The translations under genes and the position numbers were made by a program. The notes below the pieces were generated by a model. The model searched no databases. It saw only the letters and a program-made list of their open reading frames with translations, and was not told the origin of the DNA. A stretch of DNA of 64,000 bases, taken from positions 108,849-172,848 of the forward strand of contig NZ_SOHM01000011.1 in assembly GCF_004403945.1 (NCBI RefSeq), written 5' to 3'. The first letter of the stretch is position 1; every line of letters starts with the position of its first letter. This DNA comes from Cryobacterium lactosi (GTDB lineage Bacteria; Actinomycetota; Actinomycetes; Actinomycetales; Microbacteriaceae). Below, one piece after another: positions 16,345 through 24,823 of this stretch.

Positions 16345-19107
16345 ATGGACAACGTCACCCCCGCCCCGGATCACTCCGGCACGCCCCGACGCGTCGTGGT
16401 GATCGGCGGCGGCCCCGCCGCCCACAGGTTCACCGAAGCGATGGCAGCCCGCGCGACCGCGGCCGGCAGCATCGCACACACCGTGACGGTGTTCGGCGAG
16501 GAGCCGCACCTGCCCTACGACCGGGTGGCGCTGTCCCGCCGTCTGGTCGATTCAGAAGACCTCACCCTCGGCGACACCACGCTCTGGGATGCCGAGGCGA
16601 TCAGCTACCGCGGCGGCAGCACGGTCGTCGGCCTCGACGCCGAGACCAAGGCCATCACCCTCGAAGGTGGCGAACGCGTCGACTACGACGACCTCGTCTT
16701 CGCCACCGGCTCCGCGGCCACCGTGCCGCCTATCCCCGGCGCCGAGGCCGGCCACGTCTACCGCACCCTCGAAGACGTCGACTTCCTCGTCGGTGAGATC
16801 ACCCGGCTGCGGGAACGCCTGGGCCGTCCGGCCAACGTCGTCGTCGTCGGCGGCGGACTGCTCGGCCTCGAGGCCGCCGGCGGTCTCGCCAGGCTCGGCG
16901 CCGCATCCACCCTGGTGCACTCGGGCAACTGGTTGATGAGCGCCCAGCTCGACGAGGGTGCCGGCCAAGCGCTCGGCCGGCTGATCGGCGCGCAGGGCAT
17001 CACCCTGGCCCTCGGCACCCGGCCCACCGAGATCTTGCGCTCCCCCACCGGACGGGTCCTCGGCGTCGCCCTCGGCAACGGAACCCAGCTGCACGCCGAT
17101 CTGGTGGTCTTCTCCATCGGCATCACCCCGCGCGACGAAATCGCCCGCGCGGCGGGCCTGGACCTCGGCCCGCGCGGCGGCATCGTCATCGGCGACGACT
17201 GCCGTACCTCCGCCGCCGATATCTGGGCCATCGGCGAGGTGGCCAGCATCAACGGCGTCTGCGTGGGCCTGGTCGCCCCGGCCAACGCCATGGCCGAGGT
17301 CGCCGCCGACCGTCTGCACGGCGGCGAGGCCCTCTTCCCCGGCATCGACGACGCCACCAAGCTCAAGCTCTCCGGCGTGGAGGTGGCCAGCTTCGGCGAC
17401 GCCCTGGGCCGCACCGAACACTGCCTCGAAGTGGTCTACGCCGATCCGGCCCGCGGCCTGTACCAGAAGATCGTCGTCACGGGCGATGCCAAGACCCTGC
17501 TCGGTGGCATCTTCGTCGGCGACGCCTCGCCGTACACCTCTCTCCGCCCCCTGCTCGGCCGTGAACTGCCCGCAGAGCCCGGCGCCTACCTCTCCGCCGC
17601 CGGCGCCGAACCGCCCGCGGGCAGCGACCTGCCCGACGACGTGCAGCTGTGCTCCTGCAACAACGTCTCGGTCGGCGCCGTCCGCGAAGCCATTCGCGGC
17701 GACCACGGCGAGGCCTGCACCGAACTCGGCCCGCTCAAGGCCTGCACCCGCGCCGGCACCCAGTGTGGCTCCTGCGTTCCGCTGGTCAAGAAGATCCTCG
17801 AGACCGAGCTGCAGAAGGCCGGCATCGAGGTCTCCACCGCCCTCTGCGAGCACATCGTCTTCAGCCGCAGCGAACTGTTCGAGAGCGTGCGCATCCTGCA
17901 ACTCACCTCGTTCGACGAGATCATGGAGCGCTTCGGCACCGGCCTCGGCTGCGACATCTGCAAGCCCACCATCGCGTCGATCCTGGCCACCCAGACCAAC
18001 GGCTACGTGCTGGATGCCGGCCGTGGCGGCCTGCAGGACACCAACGATCGTGCCCTGGCCAACATGCAGAAGGACGGCACCTACTCGGTGGTGCCGCGGA
18101 TCCCCGGCGGGGAGATCACCCCGGCCAAGCTCAAGGTGATCGCAGAGGTCGCCGAACAGTACAACCTCTATACCAAGATCACCGGCGGACAGCGCATCGA
18201 CATGTTCGGTGCCCGGCTCGAACAGCTGCCCGAGATCTGGACCATCCTCGTCGACGCCGGGTTCGAGTCCGGCCAGGCGTACGGCAAGTCACTGCGCACC
18301 GTCAAAAGCTGCGTCGGCAGCACCTGGTGCCGGTTCGGCGTGCAGGACGCCGTCTCGATGGCCATCCAGCTGGAGCTGCGCTACCGGGGGCTGCGCTCGC
18401 CGCACAAATTCAAGCTCGGCGTCTCCGGTTGCGCCCGCGAGTGCGCTGAGGCCCGCGGCAAGGACATCGGCATCATCGCCACCGATCAGGGCTGGAACCT
18501 CTACGTGGGCGGCAACGGCGGCTTCCAGCCGGCGCACGCCCAGCTTCTGGCCCAGGACCTCGACGACGACACCCTGATCGCCTACATCGACCGCTACCTG
18601 ATGTACTACATCCGCACCGGCGACCGCCTGCAGCGCACCGCGCGCTGGCAGGAAGAACTTCCCGGTGGACTCGAGCACGTGCGCGACGTGGTCGTGAACG
18701 ACAGCCTGGGCCTGGCCGCCGAGCTGGAACTGGCCATGGCCGCACACGTGGGCAGCTACGAGGACGAGTGGGCGGCGACGCTCAAGGATCCGGAGCGGCT
18801 GCGCCGGTTCCGCTCGTTCGTGAACGCGCCGACCACCCCCGACCCGGCCATCGTGCAGGTGCTCGAGCGCGGCCAGCCACGGCCGGCCTGGCCCGGCGAG
18901 CGCGCAGCGCGGGCGGATGCGGCAGAGGCGCCCGAAACGCAGACCGGCGCCGACTTCTTCGGAGTGAGCGTCAACGAGCCCGACGACAGCGCCCCCGCCT
19001 CTGGGCCCGTTTTGCTCGCCGGCGCCCGCATCCCGATGCGGCCGGCCGACCGCACCGAAACCGGACGACACTCAGCCGCCGCCGGCGCGCACGACAAGGG
19101 AGAATGA
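16345..19107 (+). CDS. nirB: nitrite reductase (NADH) large subunit
   Basis: 920 residues from ATG 16345. An earlier in-frame ATG at 16324 is possible. It is the siroheme enzyme that reduces nitrite to ammonium in the cytoplasm. Domains in order: FAD/NADH oxidoreductase (VVVIGGGPAAHRF, VVVVGGGLLGLEAAGGLARLG, IWAIGEVAS); BFD-like [2Fe-2S] domain (CSCNNVSVGAVREAI, then TQCGSCVP); a ferredoxin-like half domain; and the siroheme/[4Fe-4S] domain with CVGSTWC and GCAREC, the C-x5-C and C-x3-C ligands. After the usual end at ERGQPRPA there is an extra acidic/Ala-rich tail of about 65 residues. The methyltransferase gene starts 5 bases after its stop. Confidence 0.94.
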   Translation: MDNVTPAPDHSGTPRRVVVIGGGPAAHRFTEAMAARATAAGSIAHTVTVFGEEPHLPYDRVALSRRLVDSEDLTLGDTTLWDAEAISYRGGSTVVGLDAETKAITLEGGERVDYDDLVFATGSAATVPPIPGAEAGHVYRTLEDVDFLVGEITRLRERLGRPANVVVVGGGLLGLEAAGGLARLGAASTLVHSGNWLMSAQLDEGAGQALGRLIGAQGITLALGTRPTEILRSPTGRVLGVALGNGTQLHADLVVFSIGITPRDEIARAAGLDLGPRGGIVIGDDCRTSAADIWAIGEVASINGVCVGLVAPANAMAEVAADRLHGGEALFPGIDDATKLKLSGVEVASFGDALGRTEHCLEVVYADPARGLYQKIVVTGDAKTLLGGIFVGDASPYTSLRPLLGRELPAEPGAYLSAAGAEPPAGSDLPDDVQLCSCNNVSVGAVREAIRGDHGEACTELGPLKACTRAGTQCGSCVPLVKKILETELQKAGIEVSTALCEHIVFSRSELFESVRILQLTSFDEIMERFGTGLGCDICKPTIASILATQTNGYVLDAGRGGLQDTNDRALANMQKDGTYSVVPRIPGGEITPAKLKVIAEVAEQYNLYTKITGGQRIDMFGARLEQLPEIWTILVDAGFESGQAYGKSLRTVKSCVGSTWCRFGVQDAVSMAIQLELRYRGLRSPHKFKLGVSGCARECAEARGKDIGIIATDQGWNLYVGGNGGFQPAHAQLLAQDLDDDTLIAYIDRYLMYYIRTGDRLQRTARWQEELPGGLEHVRDVVVNDSLGLAAELELAMAAHVGSYEDEWAATLKDPERLRRFRSFVNAPTTPDPAIVQVLERGQPRPAWPGERAARADAAEAPETQTGADFFGVSVNEPDDSAPASGPVLLAGARIPMRPADRTETGRHSAAAGAHDKGE

Positions 19108-19111
19108 GACC

Positions 19112-20212
19112 ATGCCGAACCCGTCCCTCGACATTTCCCTCGACGTGACCGGCCGCCGCGTGCTCGTGATCGGCGGCAGCCGGCCCGCGCGCCGGGTCAT
19201 CGCCCGCTACGTCGCCGCCGGCGCGGTGGTCTACCTCGCCGCCGACACCTACGAGGTGCCCAACCCGCTGGTGCGGCCGGTGACCTGGCCGCACTCCCCG
19301 AGCGGCTGGCGCGACCTGGTCTCGGCCGTCGACCTCGTCGTGGCCGTCGACCTGCCCGCCGAGGCCCAGCCGCTGCTCGTGGCTGCCTGCGCCGAACGCT
19401 CCGTCTGGCTCACCCGCGAGGCCGCCGCCCCCGTCTCCCGGCCCGGCCACGTCACCCTCGTCGGCGGCGGCCCCGGCGACGACGAGCTGCTCACCGTCGC
19501 CGCCCTCAGAGCACTGGCCGGCGCCGACATCGTCTACTACGACAGGCTCGGCCCGCACGAACGGCTGAACGAGTGGGCGCCGGGTGCCGAACAGGTCAAC
19601 GTGGGCAAACATCCCGGCCACCACGCCGTGCCGCAGGCCGAGATCGAACGGATGCTGGTGGCCAGTGCCCTCTCCGGCCTCACGGTCGTGCGGCTCAAGG
19701 GCGGCGACCCGTTCGTGTTCGGCCGTGGCGGCGAAGAAATGGCCGCCTGCCGTGCCGCAGGCGTACCGGTCACCGTCATTTCCGGGGTCACCAGCGCCAT
19801 CGCCGTGCCGGCGCTGGCGGGCATCCCGGTCACCCATCGCGACGTCTCGCGGCTGTTCACGGTTCTGAGCGGCCACGTGCCGCTCAGCGAGGAGGAACTC
19901 GCCCACCTGGTGGGCCTTGGCGGCACCATCGTGGTGCTGATGGGGGTGGGCACCCTGCCGCACCTGGCCAGCGGGCTGGCCCGGCACGGCATGCGCGCCG
20001 ACATGCCCGTCGCCATCATCGAGCGCGGCTTCTCCGCGCAGCAGCGCACCACGGTGGCCGATATCGACACCGTGGTGACGGTGGCCGGCGAGGTCGGCGC
20101 CCGCTCCCCCGCCGTGCTCGTGATCGGCGAGGTGGTGCGCCTGGCCCAGTGCGACGACGCCGCGGCGGTGGCGGTGCTCGCGAACGCCGCTACACTCTCA
20201 GGCCAGAGGTAA
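19112..20212 (+). CDS. cobA: uroporphyrinogen-III C-methyltransferase with degenerate N-terminal CysG-like domain
   Basis: 366 residues. The C-terminal 250 residues are a complete SUMT: VTLVGGGPGDDELLTVAALRAL, DIVYYDRL, NVGKHPGHH, VVRLKGGDPFVFGRGGEE, VISGVTSAIAVPALAGIPVTHR and a final VLVIGEVVRL. It makes precorrin-2 with SAM, the first committed step to siroheme. The first 105 residues resemble only the Rossmann core of precorrin-2 dehydrogenase/CysG (VLVIGGSRPARRVIARYVAAGA) and lack the usual G-G-G-x-V-A-x-R-K pattern and the following dimerisation/chelatase part. It directly follows nirB and should supply its siroheme. Dehydrogenation may need another protein. Confidence 0.88.
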   Translation: MPNPSLDISLDVTGRRVLVIGGSRPARRVIARYVAAGAVVYLAADTYEVPNPLVRPVTWPHSPSGWRDLVSAVDLVVAVDLPAEAQPLLVAACAERSVWLTREAAAPVSRPGHVTLVGGGPGDDELLTVAALRALAGADIVYYDRLGPHERLNEWAPGAEQVNVGKHPGHHAVPQAEIERMLVASALSGLTVVRLKGGDPFVFGRGGEEMAACRAAGVPVTVISGVTSAIAVPALAGIPVTHRDVSRLFTVLSGHVPLSEEELAHLVGLGGTIVVLMGVGTLPHLASGLARHGMRADMPVAIIERGFSAQQRTTVADIDTVVTVAGEVGARSPAVLVIGEVVRLAQCDDAAAVAVLANAATLSGQR

Positions 20213-20261
20213 CCCGCCCCACGCGACCCAGACAACTCTGCCCCAGACCATCGGAGACACC

Positions 20262-21395
20262 GTTAACGACATCGGAATCGAAGCGGGGCTGCCCGGCTTC
20301 CGTCCGGACCAGCTCGAGGGCTTCCGCATCGGCGTCACCTCAGACCGTCGAAGTGAAGACCTGATCGCCGCGTTCGAACGCCGCGGCGCCGACGTGCTGC
20401 ACGCCCCGGCCATCCGCATCGCCGCCGCCGCGGACGACTCACGGATCACCGCCGACACCGCCGCGATCATCGCCGGACGCCCGGACATCCTGCTGGCGAC
20501 CACCTCGTACGGTGTGCGTCGCTGGTTCGAAGCGGCGGATGCGGCCGGGCTCGGCCACGACCTCACCAACACCCTCGAGCACAGTCGCATCTTCGTGCGC
20601 GGGCCCAAGGCTCGCGGCGCCATCCGGGCCGCCAACCTGGACGACTCCGGCATGAGCGACGAGGAAACCACCCGCTCGCTCGTGGACAAGGTGCTCGGCG
20701 AGGGCGCGGCCGGACTGACCGTGGCCGTGCAGTTGCACGGGTTCACCGACGAGTCCCAGATCCAGCGGCTGCACGACGCCGGCGCGACGGTGCTCACCGT
20801 GGCGCCGTACCGTTGGCTGCTGCCGGAGGATTCCAGCCGGGTTCAGAAGCTCATCGACGCCGTCTGCACCGGGTCGCTCGACGCGGTCACCTTCACCAGC
20901 GCCCCGGCCGTCGAGGCTCTGTTCGGCGCGGCGGATGGCGTCGGTCGGCTCGAAGCGCTGCAGGAGGCCCTGCGCGGACCCGTCGTGGCCGCCGCGGTCG
21001 GCCACGTCACCGCCGCGCCCCTGGTCGCCGCGGGCATCACCCCGATCGTGCCTGAGCGGTTCCGCATGGGCGCGTTGATCAAGCTGGTCTGCGACTACCT
21101 CGTTGAGGAGCGCATTCTGCGCCTGGACAGCCGGCACGGATCTGTGGAGCTGCGCGGCCGCCGCGTGTCGGTCGCCGGCGCATCCGCCCTGCTGGCGCCC
21201 ACCTCGCTCACCCTGATGCGCGCCCTACTCGCCGCGCGTGGCTCGGTGCTCTCCCGGGCGGACCTCACGGCGGCGCTGCCAGAGATCCAGGACGACCATG
21301 CCGTCGACGTGGCCATCAGCCGGCTGCGCCAGGCCCTGCCGGTGCCCGCCCTGGTCGCCACCGTGATCAAGCGCGGCTACCGCATCGACGTCTAA
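20262..21395 (+). CDS. hemD: uroporphyrinogen-III synthase fused to a C-terminal winged-helix DNA-binding domain
   Basis: About 378 residues if begun at 20262. HemD cyclises hydroxymethylbilane to uroporphyrinogen III. Similarity begins upstream of any ordinary start: LEGFRIGVTSDRRSEDLIAAF and RRGADVLHAP are the conserved opening of the fold, yet the first ATG/GTG/TTG in frame is GTG 20394, inside it. The best-placed initiator is the triplet GTT at 20262, five bases after GGAG (20253-20256). The C-terminal 90 residues form an OmpR/PhoB-type winged helix (LTLMRALLAARGSVLSRADL, AVDVAISRLRQAL, IKRGYRIDV). Such HemD-wHTH fusions are known in actinobacteria. Last gene of the nirB run. Confidence 0.85.
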   Translation, partial: VNDIGIEAGLPGFRPDQLEGFRIGVTSDRRSEDLIAAFERRGADVLHAPAIRIAAAADDSRITADTAAIIAGRPDILLATTSYGVRRWFEAADAAGLGHDLTNTLEHSRIFVRGPKARGAIRAANLDDSGMSDEETTRSLVDKVLGEGAAGLTVAVQLHGFTDESQIQRLHDAGATVLTVAPYRWLLPEDSSRVQKLIDAVCTGSLDAVTFTSAPAVEALFGAADGVGRLEALQEALRGPVVAAAVGHVTAAPLVAAGITPIVPERFRMGALIKLVCDYLVEERILRLDSRHGSVELRGRRVSVAGASALLAPTSLTLMRALLAARGSVLSRADLTAALPEIQDDHAVDVAISRLRQALPVPALVATVIKRGYRIDV

Positions 21396-21410
21396 CGGCG
21401 TGGGGGCGGG

Positions 21411-22289
21411 TTAGGCGAGGCGGGCGGCGACCTCGTCCAGCACCGACTCCGAGCCGGCGTAGATGCCGTCGGGGCGCGGCCAGTGGCTGATCACGTCGGT
21501 GAAGCCGAGCTCGCCCGCGCGCCCGGCAGCGTCGTCGAAGGCGCCGATGCTCTGCAGCGAATAGGCGCCGCCGCTGTCGAGCGAGAGGTAACGGTCCAGC
21601 GTGCCGGGCTCGCGGCCCGCGGCGGCGAGGGTGTCCTCCAGCCGGCCCACCAGGGCCGACACGGCGCTCCACCACTCCTCGCCCACGGCGCCGTCGGCGC
21701 CCGTGGTCACCCAGCCTGCCGCGTGCTCGGCCACCAGCTTCAGGCCCTTCGGACCATTGGCGGCGATCACGAACGGCACCCGGGGGGTCTGGGCCGGCCG
21801 GCCCACCATGCGGGCGTCCACCGCGCTGAACCAGTCCCCGGCGAAGCTGAACCCGCCGGCGCCGGGCTGCTCGTGGCGCAGCAGCCGGTCGAGGTCGGTC
21901 ACGAACTCGGCGAACCTCTCGTGCCGCTGACGCGGCGTATAGGCAGGTTGGCCGAGCACAAACGCGTCGAAGCCCGTTCCGCCCGACCCCACCCCCAGCA
22001 GCATCCGCCCGCCGGAGATGTCATCGACGGTGGCGATCTCCTTGGCGAAGGGCACCGGATGCCGAAAATTCGGCGACGCGACGAAGGTACCCAACCGGAT
22101 CCGGTCGGTGACCGCGGCGGCGGCGGACAGCGTGGGGATGGTGGCGTGCCACGGCTGGTCGGCCAGGCTGCGCCAGGACAGGTGATCGTAGGTCCAGGCG
22201 TGGGCGAAACCATACTGTTCGGCGGCCTGCCATTTGCGGCGGGCCTCCGGCCACTCGAACTGGGGCAGGATCACGATTCCATGGCGCAT
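21411..22289 (-). CDS. LLM class flavin-dependent oxidoreductase
   Basis: 292 residues with the bacterial-luciferase-like TIM barrel. Typical opening GIVILPQFEWPEARRKWQ, then EQYGFAHAWTYDHL, TDRIRLGTFVASPNFRHPVPFAKE, DDISGGRMLLGVGSGG and, later, VIAANGPKGLKLVAEHAAGWVT. Members use FMN or F420; the pattern here is close to F420-type proteins, but the cofactor and substrate cannot be told from sequence. It is convergent with hemD, only 15 bases apart, and is divergent from the SDR gene. Confidence 0.82.
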   Translation of the reverse strand: MRHGIVILPQFEWPEARRKWQAAEQYGFAHAWTYDHLSWRSLADQPWHATIPTLSAAAAVTDRIRLGTFVASPNFRHPVPFAKEIATVDDISGGRMLLGVGSGGTGFDAFVLGQPAYTPRQRHERFAEFVTDLDRLLRHEQPGAGGFSFAGDWFSAVDARMVGRPAQTPRVPFVIAANGPKGLKLVAEHAAGWVTTGADGAVGEEWWSAVSALVGRLEDTLAAAGREPGTLDRYLSLDSGGAYSLQSIGAFDDAAGRAGELGFTDVISHWPRPDGIYAGSESVLDEVAARLA

Positions 22290-22460
22290 ACCCGAAGTCT
22301 ACAAACCGACTCGGCCGGCATCCCTGAGCTCTCCCGCCGTTCTTCCCGTCGCTGACTCCCACTACCGTCCCGCCCAGACGGTGCTATGAATGGTGCGTTC
22401 GCAGGTTCACGCCCGCGGCACACCCGAACCACCCGCGTCAGGACTGCAAAGGAGCTCCCG

Positions 22461-23222
22461 ATGGACACCGCCGTGACCCCGGGCCGGTTCGCCGGCCAGA
22501 CCGCCATCGTCACCGGAGCCGGCTCCGGGATCGGCAAGGCCAGCGCCGTGCGCCTCGCCCAGGAGGGCGCCAGGGTGATCGCCGGCGACGTGGTTCCCGC
22601 CCGCCTGCAGGAGCTCGTCGACCAGTACGGCGACCTCGACATCGTCACGATCGACGGCGACATCAGCCACGAGGACACCTCGACCCGGCTGGTCGCCGCG
22701 GCGAACGGCCGCATCGACGTGGTCGCCAACGTCGCGGGCATCATGGACGGTTTCCTGCCCGTCGCGGAGGTCGACGACGACACCTGGGAGCGGGTCTTCG
22801 GCGTCAACGTGACCGGGATGATGCGCCTGATCCGCGCCGCCCTGCCCGTCATGGTCGCCGGCGGCGGCGGCTCGATCGTGAACGTCACCTCGGAAGCGGG
22901 TCTCCGCGGCGGCGCGGCGGGGGTGGCCTACACGGCGTCCAAGCACGCCGTGATCGGCCTGACCCGCAACACCTCCGTCATGTACTCGGCCCAGGGCATC
23001 CGTTGCAACGCCGTCGCGCCCGGCGGGGTGCAGACCAACATCGAGGCACCGATGCTCTCCCCGCTGGCCGGGTCGGTCCTCGGGCCCGTGTTCCAGCACG
23101 TGTTGCCGCCGGTGGCCACCTCCGAGCAGCTCGCCGCCGCCATCACCTGGCTCGCCAGCGCTGACTCCGCGAACGTCACAGGCATCATCCTGGCGTCAGA
23201 CGGCGGCTGGTCGGCGATGTGA
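22461..23222 (+). CDS. SDR family NAD(P)-dependent oxidoreductase
   Basis: 253 residues from ATG 22461, with AAAGGAG seven bases upstream. Classical short-chain dehydrogenase: TGAGSGIGKA near residue 22 (cofactor-binding TGxxxGIG), NVAGIMDG (NAG motif variant), the catalytic Ser in VNVTSEAGLRG, the YTASK motif (Tyr and Lys), and the PGG loop in NAVAPGGVQT. The end reads ITGIILASDGGWSAM-like, as in FabG-type proteins. Asp-rich position after the second strand (AGDVVP) suggests a preference for NAD+. Substrate unknown. Confidence 0.85.
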   Translation: MDTAVTPGRFAGQTAIVTGAGSGIGKASAVRLAQEGARVIAGDVVPARLQELVDQYGDLDIVTIDGDISHEDTSTRLVAAANGRIDVVANVAGIMDGFLPVAEVDDDTWERVFGVNVTGMMRLIRAALPVMVAGGGGSIVNVTSEAGLRGGAAGVAYTASKHAVIGLTRNTSVMYSAQGIRCNAVAPGGVQTNIEAPMLSPLAGSVLGPVFQHVLPPVATSEQLAAAITWLASADSANVTGIILASDGGWSAM

Positions 23223-23259
23223 GGGCGCGGATGTCGGACGGTACTGGCAGACTCACCGC

Positions 23260-24366
23260 ATGACAGGCACAGACCAGACTCAGAGCCCCGTCCCTCACGT
23301 CCGATGCGGAGTCGTTCCGCCCTACCTCCTCGAGCGCCTGGCCACGGTCGACGATCCGCGTTTCGAGGCGGCGGCCGAGGCCGCGCGGAGGTCCCTTCGT
23401 CTCGACGGGCCCATCCGCAACCTGCGGGTCGAGCGCCGCACCGGCGTCCTGCCCACGCCGAGAGTCCGGGCCGTGCCCGGCCACCCCACCCGCACCATCA
23501 GCGATGCCGGTCAACTGCAGCAGCTCCCCGGCCGCACCGTGAGAACCGAGGGGCAGGGTCCGGTCGCGGACGTGGCGGTCAACGAGGCCTACAGCGGGCT
23601 CGGCGACACCCACGGGCTGTACTGGAGCCGGTACCAGCGCGACTCCATCGACGGCCGCGGCCTGCCGTTGGACGCCACGGTGCACTACGGCCGGAACTAC
23701 GACAACGCCTTCTGGGATGGCGAACGTATGGTGTTCGGCGACGGCGACGGCGAGGTCTTCAACAGGTTCACCGTCTCGTTGAGCGTGATCGCGCATGAGC
23801 TCACCCACGGCGTCACCCAGTACAGCGCCAACCTCGCCTACCAGGGCCAGTCCGGCGCCCTCAACGAATCGGTGTCGGATGTGTTCGGTGCACTCGTCGA
23901 ACAGTACGCCGCCGGTCATGACGCCCAATCGGCGAGCTGGTTGATCGGTGCGGGGCTCTTCACCGAGCAGGTGCAGGGCCAGGCGCTGCGGTCGATGAAA
24001 GCCCCGGGCACCGCCTACGACGACGACGTTCTCGGCACCGACCCGCAGCCGGCGTCGATGGACGGCTACATCGAAACCGACGACGACCATGGTGGGGTAC
24101 ACCTCAATTCGGGGATTCCCAACCGGGCGTTCTACCTGGTGGCCGAGGCCATCGGTGGAAATGCCTGGGAGGCAGCCGGGCAGATCTGGTACGACACGCT
24201 GACCGGGCCGAATCTCACCGCCACCGCCGATTTCGCGGCCTTCGCCGCGGCGACGGCGACGGCCGCGTCCATCCGCTACGGCACCGGCTCCGCGGAGCAC
24301 GACGCCGTTCTCGCCGGCTGGGACGGCGTGGGCCTGGGCTTCGATCCGCTGCAGGCGGCCTCCTGA
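23260..24366 (+). CDS. M4 family metallopeptidase, protealysin-like
   Basis: 368 residues. Thermolysin-family zinc protease: HELTH at residues 179-183 (zinc His pair and catalytic Glu), the zinc-binding Glu203 in NESVSDVFGA and the transition-state His281 in HLNSGIPNRAFY. There is no signal peptide. The N-terminus is a short propeptide of about 45 residues (PHVRCGVVPPYLLERLA) as in protealysin of Serratia, rather than the long FTP/PepSY propeptide of secreted thermolysins. It probably acts inside the cell or is released without a Sec signal. The next gene encodes an emfourin-like inhibitor of exactly this protease class. Confidence 0.88.
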   Translation: MTGTDQTQSPVPHVRCGVVPPYLLERLATVDDPRFEAAAEAARRSLRLDGPIRNLRVERRTGVLPTPRVRAVPGHPTRTISDAGQLQQLPGRTVRTEGQGPVADVAVNEAYSGLGDTHGLYWSRYQRDSIDGRGLPLDATVHYGRNYDNAFWDGERMVFGDGDGEVFNRFTVSLSVIAHELTHGVTQYSANLAYQGQSGALNESVSDVFGALVEQYAAGHDAQSASWLIGAGLFTEQVQGQALRSMKAPGTAYDDDVLGTDPQPASMDGYIETDDDHGGVHLNSGIPNRAFYLVAEAIGGNAWEAAGQIWYDTLTGPNLTATADFAAFAAATATAASIRYGTGSAEHDAVLAGWDGVGLGFDPLQAAS

Positions 24367-24457
24367 CGGGCCGGGTATCACCCGGCGTTCACTGGGAAGC
24401 CACTTCCGATCGTCCCGGCATCCCCGATCGTTCCCCGGCCGGACGTACCATGGGGCC

Positions 24458-24724
24458 ATGAAGGTCGTCGTCTCACGCAGCGGAGGGTTCGCTGGGCTCC
24501 GGGTCACCTGGGATCTGCAGGTCGACGAACAACCGGATGCGGCCGCCTGGATGAAGTTCCTCGAGGAGCTGCCCTGGGATGAGGCCGAAGACACCACACC
24601 GGCGCCGGACCGTTACGTGTACCGCATCCGGTGCGCACCGCACGAGGTCGTGCTCGCCGAGCCTCAGGTGCAGGGTGCCTGGAAAGACCTGATTGACAGG
24701 GTCCGCGCCGCCAGCGAACGCTGA
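24458..24724 (+). CDS. emfourin-like protealysin inhibitor
   Basis: 88 residues. The opening MKVVVSRSGGFAGLRVTW matches the conserved start of emfourin (M4in), the proteinaceous inhibitor encoded beside protealysin-like M4 proteases, and the rest (VDEQPDAAAW, a PWD segment, then VYRIRCAPHEVVL) is compatible. The strand-rich small protein has no signal peptide, like its presumed target 92 bases upstream on the same strand. It should bind and block the adjacent protease, limiting its activity in the cytoplasm. The short hydrophobic and Pro/Asp-rich middle loop (LPWDEAEDTTPAPD) is a likely surface loop. Confidence 0.82.
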   Translation: MKVVVSRSGGFAGLRVTWDLQVDEQPDAAAWMKFLEELPWDEAEDTTPAPDRYVYRIRCAPHEVVLAEPQVQGAWKDLIDRVRAASER

Positions 24725-24823
24725 CCATGGTCCGCGCCGCACAGAAGCGCACCACATTCCGGCGGCTGGAGTGCTCCACTGTGGCGGAGTCGCCGAGCGG
24801 ACCGCAAAGTGGGACTATGAGGT

